From the NCBI RefSeq assembly GCF_036173125.1, contig NZ_CP108054.1, forward strand, positions 5,022,001 to 5,086,000: a DNA stretch of 64,000 nt, given 5' to 3'. Shown here in pieces: positions 59,959-64,000 of the stretch (positions within the stretch are counted from its first letter, which is position 1; every line of letters starts with the position of its first letter). A model generated the notes under the pieces. The model searched no databases and had not been told where the DNA came from. It was given only the letters and a program-made list of their open reading frames with translations. This stretch comes from Streptomyces sp. NBC_00286. GTDB lineage: Bacteria > Actinomycetota > Actinomycetes > Streptomycetales > Streptomycetaceae. Position numbers and translations under genes: made by a program.

Positions 59959-61653
59959 ATGGCCGCCGCCGAACTCACCGCGCACCAGCTGATCGCCCAG
60001 CACCGGCCCACCCTCGACCAGGCGCTGGAAACGATCCGCACGCGCGCGTACTGGTCCCCGCACCCCGAGCACCCCAAGGCGTACGGCGAGGACGGCAGCC
60101 TGAGCCTGGCGGAGGGCAAGGCCGCTTTTGATGCCCTCCTGGGGACCCGCCTCGATCTGGGCCAGCCCGGCACCGATGACTGGGTGGGCGGCGAAGTGTC
60201 CCCGTACGGAATCGAGTTGGGGGTCACCTATCCGCACGCGGACATCGACGTCCTGCTGCCCGCCATGAAGGCCGGGCAGCGCGCGTGGCGCCACGCGGGC
60301 GCTGAGATGCGCGCTGTGGTGTGTCTGGAGATCCTCAAGCGGATCAGCGACCGCACACATGAGTTCGCGCACGCGGTCATGCACACCAGTGGCCAGGCCT
60401 TCATGATGGCGTTCCAGGCGGGCGGCCCGCATGCCCAGGACCGCGGCCTGGAGGCGGTGGCGTACGCGTTTGTGGAGCAGGTCCGCACCCCGGACACCGC
60501 GGAGTGGACGAAGCCTCAGGGCAAGCGTGAGCCCCTCGCGCTGAACAAGCAGTTCATGCCGGTGCCGCGCGGCATCGCCCTGCTGATCGGCTGCAACACC
60601 TTCCCGACGTGGAACGGCTATCCGGGCCTGTTCGCCTCCCTGGCCACGGGCAACCCGGTCCTGGTCAAGCCCCACCCGCGCGCGGTGCTGCCGCTCGCCC
60701 TCACCATCCAGGTGGCGCGCGATGTGCTCGCCGAGGCGGGCTTCGACCCGAACCTGGTGGCGCTGGCCGCCGAGCGCCCCGGCGAAGGCATCGCCAAGAC
60801 CTTGGCCACCCGCCCCGAGGTCCGGATCATCGACTACACAGGCTCGACGGCGTTCGGCGACTGGCTGGAGGCCAACGCCCGGCAGGCACAGGTCTACACG
60901 GAGAAGGCCGGCGTCAACACGGTGATCGTGGAGTCGACCGACAACTACAAGGGGATGCTGTCGAACCTCGCCTTCTCCTTGTCCCTCTACAGCGGCCAGA
61001 TGTGCACGACCCCGCAGAACCTGCTGATCCCCCGCGACGGCATCCGTACGGAGGAGGGCCCCAAGTCGTACGACGAGGTGGTCGCCGATCTCGCCAAGTC
61101 GGTCGGCGGACTCCTCGGGGACGACGCCCGCGCGAACGCCCTGCTCGGCGCGATCGTGAACCCGGACGTGAAGGCCCGCCTGGAGGCCGCGTCTGGCCTT
61201 GGTGAGGTCGCCCTGGCTTCACGGGAGATCCGCAACCCGGAGTTCCCGGATGCGGTCGTCCGTACGCCCGTGATCGTGAAGCTGGACGGTGCCAAGCCCG
61301 ACGCCGAGGCGGCCTACATGAGCGAATGCTTCGGGCCGGTCTCCTTCGCGGTCGCGGTTGACTCGGCCGATGAGGGCGTGGAGCTGTTGCGGCGGACGAT
61401 CAGGGACAAGGGCGCGATGACGGTCGGCGCGTACACGACCTCCCAGGAGGTCGAGCAGGCTGTCCAGGAGGCCTGCCTGGAGGAGTGCGCCCAGCTTTCG
61501 CTGAACCTGACCGGCGGGGTGTACGTCAACCAGACGGCGGCCTTCTCGGACTTCCACGGCTCGGGCGGCAACCGGGCGGCGAACGCGGCGCTGTGCGACG
61601 GGGCGTTCGTGGCGAACCGTTTCCGGGTGGTGGAGGTGCGCCGGGAGGCGTGA
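59959..61653 (+). CDS. paaN: phenylacetic acid degradation protein PaaN, aldehyde-dehydrogenase fold
   Basis: 564 residues. ALDH-like segments: GCNTFPTWNGYPGLFASLAT, TGSTAFGDWLEANARQA, the Glu region YTEKAGVNTVIVES and the Cys region SGQMCTTPQNLLIP. The N-terminal ~130 residues are specific to the PaaN family. It would oxidise the ring-opened semialdehyde formed from phenylacetyl-CoA. Only paaH and paaN are here; the paaABCDE oxygenase genes are not in the window. The start at 59959 follows GAGGAGTTGGTCCCTG. Confidence 0.93.
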   Translation: MAAAELTAHQLIAQHRPTLDQALETIRTRAYWSPHPEHPKAYGEDGSLSLAEGKAAFDALLGTRLDLGQPGTDDWVGGEVSPYGIELGVTYPHADIDVLLPAMKAGQRAWRHAGAEMRAVVCLEILKRISDRTHEFAHAVMHTSGQAFMMAFQAGGPHAQDRGLEAVAYAFVEQVRTPDTAEWTKPQGKREPLALNKQFMPVPRGIALLIGCNTFPTWNGYPGLFASLATGNPVLVKPHPRAVLPLALTIQVARDVLAEAGFDPNLVALAAERPGEGIAKTLATRPEVRIIDYTGSTAFGDWLEANARQAQVYTEKAGVNTVIVESTDNYKGMLSNLAFSLSLYSGQMCTTPQNLLIPRDGIRTEEGPKSYDEVVADLAKSVGGLLGDDARANALLGAIVNPDVKARLEAASGLGEVALASREIRNPEFPDAVVRTPVIVKLDGAKPDAEAAYMSECFGPVSFAVAVDSADEGVELLRRTIRDKGAMTVGAYTTSQEVEQAVQEACLEECAQLSLNLTGGVYVNQTAAFSDFHGSGGNRAANAALCDGAFVANRFRVVEVRREA

Positions 61654-61671
61654 GCCTGCGCCTCCGGAGGG

Positions 61672-62469
61672 TCAGGCCGGGCGGGCGTCAGGGCCGCCCG
61701 GCAGGGGCCCACTTCCGGCCGCGCCCCCGGCTGCGCTCCAGTGGAACAGGGTCATGGCCACGCTGGTGGCGAGGTTGTAACTGGACACCTGGGGGCGCAT
61801 CGGCAGGGACACCAAGTGGTCGGCGCGGGCACGCAGTTCGTGCGACAGTCCGCTGCGTTCGGAGCCGAAGGCGAGCAGGGCGTCGTCCGGGAGCTTGAGG
61901 CCACGGATGTCCTCGCCTTCCGGGTCGAGGGCGAACACCGGGCCCGAGGGCAGTTCGTGCACGGCGAGCCGCTCCACGGCCGTTGCGAAGTGCAGCCCCG
62001 CCCCGCCGCGTACGACCGTGGGGTGCCAGGGATCGAGGGTGCCGGTCGTGACGACACCGGTCGCCCCGAAGCCGGCGGCGAGACGGATCACGGCTCCGGC
62101 GTTGCCCAGGTTGCGCGGATTGTCGAGCACCACGACGGGGGCGGGGCGCGGCGTGCGGGCCAGCGTCTCCAGGTTGGCCGCACGGGAGGGACGTACCGCC
62201 AAAGCGGCCACCGCGGTGGGGTGCGGCCGGGGGACGAAGGCTTTGAAGACCTCCTCCGGGACCTGAACCAGGAGCCGGTCGAGCGTGTCCCGTACGTCCG
62301 GGGCCAGTTCCTCGGCCAGCGCGAGGGCCGCCCGCCGGTCGGCGGTGACGGCCACCGGGACCTCAGCGTGGAAGCGTACGGCGTGCTTGAGGGCGTGGAA
62401 GCCGTCGAGCAGTACGGAGGTGCCGGCGAGCCGGTGCCAGGCGCGTACGGGGTCGTCGGGGGCCGTCAT
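61672..62469 (-). CDS. TrmH/SpoU-family RNA 2'-O-methyltransferase
   Basis: 265 residues. SPOUT motifs: motif 1 LDNPRNLGNAGAVIRLAAGF, motif 2 LLAFGSERSGLS and motif 3 SLPMRPQVSSYNLATSVAMT with the trefoil knot. An N-terminal substrate-binding domain is present. Methylates rRNA or tRNA ribose; resistance-type methylation (thiostrepton or avilamycin class) is possible but not indicated by neighbours. The ATG overlaps the HTTM gene's stop (ATGA). Confidence 0.92.
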   Translation of the reverse strand: MTAPDDPVRAWHRLAGTSVLLDGFHALKHAVRFHAEVPVAVTADRRAALALAEELAPDVRDTLDRLLVQVPEEVFKAFVPRPHPTAVAALAVRPSRAANLETLARTPRPAPVVVLDNPRNLGNAGAVIRLAAGFGATGVVTTGTLDPWHPTVVRGGAGLHFATAVERLAVHELPSGPVFALDPEGEDIRGLKLPDDALLAFGSERSGLSHELRARADHLVSLPMRPQVSSYNLATSVAMTLFHWSAAGGAAGSGPLPGGPDARPA

Positions 62470-63737
62470 GCGGTGAAGCCTACGTGCGCCTGCTCGGCCT
62501 CCTCCGGGGTGCGCTGATCACCCTTGCGGGGCCCCGGGATCGTAGGGCGGCGGCCGCGGGAAAACAGCCGCACGCGCGCGCGTGCCGCCCATCCGCCGAG
62601 GCGGCGCAGGAAGGACGTCGGCAGGAAGACCGCGTCCGCCGCGATCATGGCGAGCGAGAAGAACGGCAGGCCGAGGACCACGGCGATCACGGCATGCTCG
62701 GTGATCATGGCTGCCAGCAGGACGTTCTTCACCCTCCGGTTGAACAGCGTGAAGGGGAAGGCGACCTGCACCGCGACCGTCCCGTATGTCACCAGCATCA
62801 CCAGGGTGCCGTTCGCGGTCAGCAGGTCGGAGAGGGCGGGCCAGGGCGAGAAGTAGTCGAGGTGGAGCGGGTAGTAGACGGCGGTGCCGTCCTGCCAGCG
62901 CGAGCCCTGGATCTTGTACCAGCCGGCGGTCGCGTAGATCAGGCACGCCTCCGCCATGATCATGAACAGGGCGGCGTTGTGGCTGAGGTTGGCGAGGACA
63001 TCCAGGAAGATCCGCGGCTCGGCGCTCCGCGCCCGGCGTGCCACCACCCACCACAGGCCCTGCGCCACCCACAGCCCCCAGAAGAACGTCAGCCAGCCGC
63101 CCAGGAAGCCGCCGTCGATCTTCCCCGCGAGCGTGGCCGCGGCCAGCAGGAATCCGAGCACACCCCACAGGGCGGGACCCACCCTGTCCGGCCCAGAACG
63201 CTCTCCACGCGCGCGTGCCTCACGCCCGCGACGTTCGCGCCGCTCGTCCAGGGACCACACCTGGCCGCAGCGCGTGAACACCAAGTAGATCGCCATCAGG
63301 TGGATGACGTTGTCGCCGCCGTCACCCATGAAGACGCTGCGGTTCTGCAGCGAGAGAACGCCGATCATGAAGAGCACGGACATGGCGCGGGTTCGCCAGC
63401 CCAGCATCAGCAGGGCGCTCGACAGCACGGCCAGTGCGTAGACGATCTCGAACCAGATCTGGCTGTCGGACCACATGAGGGCCGTGAAGGCGTGGTTGTC
63501 CGCTATGAGCTGCTGGGCGAGGTCCCAGCTCCAGGGGCCGTCGGGCCCGTACATGTCCCGGCGGTGCGGGAATTCCCGCAGCAGGAACAGCAGCCAGGTG
63601 GCGGCGAAGCCGATGCGTATGACGGCGCTCTGATACGGGCCGAGCGCCGAACCGGTGATCCGGGAGATGCCGCGTGCGAGCTTCCGGTCGAGGTGGGACT
63701 TGTGCTCGAGGGTGCCGGTGCGGTCGTCGCTGCTCAC
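62466..63737 (-). CDS. HTTM-domain membrane protein
   Basis: 423 residues with about eight transmembrane helices in the HTTM fold (horizontally transferred transmembrane, related to vitamin-K-dependent gamma-carboxylase). Segments: SAVIRIGFAATWLLFLLREF, SVLFMIGVLSLQNRSVFMGD, GDNVIHLMAIYLVFTRCGQV and YATAGWYKIQGSRWQDGTAV. The GTG at 63737 overlaps the upstream stop (GTGA). In actinobacteria HTTM and DUF5819 genes are regularly paired. Activity is unknown. Confidence 0.9.
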   Translation of the reverse strand: MSSDDRTGTLEHKSHLDRKLARGISRITGSALGPYQSAVIRIGFAATWLLFLLREFPHRRDMYGPDGPWSWDLAQQLIADNHAFTALMWSDSQIWFEIVYALAVLSSALLMLGWRTRAMSVLFMIGVLSLQNRSVFMGDGGDNVIHLMAIYLVFTRCGQVWSLDERRERRGREARARGERSGPDRVGPALWGVLGFLLAAATLAGKIDGGFLGGWLTFFWGLWVAQGLWWVVARRARSAEPRIFLDVLANLSHNAALFMIMAEACLIYATAGWYKIQGSRWQDGTAVYYPLHLDYFSPWPALSDLLTANGTLVMLVTYGTVAVQVAFPFTLFNRRVKNVLLAAMITEHAVIAVVLGLPFFSLAMIAADAVFLPTSFLRRLGGWAARARVRLFSRGRRPTIPGPRKGDQRTPEEAEQAHVGFTA

Positions 63738-64000
63738 TGGGCCCCCGCCTCTGTCCTCGTGTCGCGCGTGCCTGCCGCCCGGTCGGCCTCGGTCACCGGC
63801 CACCAAGGCAGCTCGCGGAAGACCGGCTTTTCGGACACCTTCTCCGTGCTCCATGCCGGAGGCGGCACATTGGTCGTACGGGAGCGGACCTGGACCTGCT
63901 GGACGACCGCGCCCTTGCCGCCCGCCTGCTCTCGGTCCAGGCGCAGCACGACAAGGCGGCGCAGATAGCGCTCGGAGAGGTCGCCGCGCAGGCCGTCGGG
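63734..64000 (-). CDS. DUF5819-like protein, C-terminal part only
   Basis: Only the last 88 codons before the stop are in the window; the gene begins beyond it. The visible part (LSERYLRRLVVLRLDREQ, VRSRTTNVPPPAWSTEK, FRELPWWPVTEADRA) resembles the end of DUF5819 proteins, which pair with HTTM genes. Its stop overlaps the HTTM start by four bases. Identification rests partly on context. Confidence 0.7.
   Translation of the reverse strand, partial: PDGLRGDLSERYLRRLVVLRLDREQAGGKGAVVQQVQVRSRTTNVPPPAWSTEKVSEKPVFRELPWWPVTEADRAAGTRDTRTEAGAQ

Noticed and set aside
1..64000. tRNA genes, rRNA genes, transposases, integrases and prophage genes
   Set aside because: None was found on reading the gaps and the protein list. 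A covariance-model scan would be decisive for small RNAs.

Overview
The window comes from a high-GC actinomycete, almost certainly a Streptomyces chromosome. The reasons are the GC-rich third codon positions, GTG and TTG starts, the Streptomyces-type intergenic hairpin repeats, and the gene order metG - aspS - dacA - bkd - pkn - bkd - paaN, which from memory matches the core arm of Streptomyces chromosomes close to oriC. Two ParB-binding parS-type sequences (21363-21378 and 50870-50883) fit an origin-proximal position. No tRNA, rRNA, CRISPR array, insertion sequence or prophage was seen.

Left part (1-19.5 kb). A PhoX-type phosphatase behind a PHO-box-like sequence, a von Willebrand A protein with a huge Ala/Glu/Pro-rich N-terminus, and metG. 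Then comes an accessory stretch: a WhiJ/AbaA-like XRE-DUF397 pair with a divergent HATPase, a helix-turn-helix protein, a tightly coupled gene pair (an apparent DUF6932-type nucleotidyltransferase plus an unrecognised partner), a fragment of an Rpn-like protein, a sortase, a pectate lyase, the coupled DUF4956 - VTC - Cthe_2159-like lipoprotein operon, an APH(3')-like kinase and a DUF234-type ATPase with a double palindrome in its leader.

Middle (19.5-39.6 kb). aspS, two SpoIIE/PP2C phosphatases (one cytosolic, one with a membrane sensor), pirin, an SseB-like protein, an acyl-CoA dehydrogenase, an M18 aminopeptidase, a nitrilase-family hydrolase, a mycothiol-type maleylpyruvate-isomerase-like protein, a lipoprotein built of a duplicated module, a GntR-MFS pair and the carboxypeptidase dacA. 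Three intergenic tandem-repeat arrays lie within 3.4 kb (32.4-35.8 kb).

Right part (39.6-64 kb). Two complete three-gene branched-chain 2-oxoacid dehydrogenase operons (39.7-43.3 kb and 53.2-56.9 kb) flank two divergent Ser/Thr kinases, the proteasome activator Bpa, a quinone oxidoreductase, a potassium channel and a MobA/MoeA-type pair. The second bkd operon is divergent from an Lrp-type regulator (bkdR). It is followed by a TetR gene coupled to a 3-hydroxyacyl-CoA dehydrogenase, a divergent paaN, an rRNA methyltransferase and an HTTM/DUF5819 pair that runs off the end. The bkd2-bkdR and paaH-paaN intergenic regions share a nearly identical 14-bp palindrome. This suggests that the TetR protein between them controls both branched-chain oxoacid and phenylacetate catabolism.
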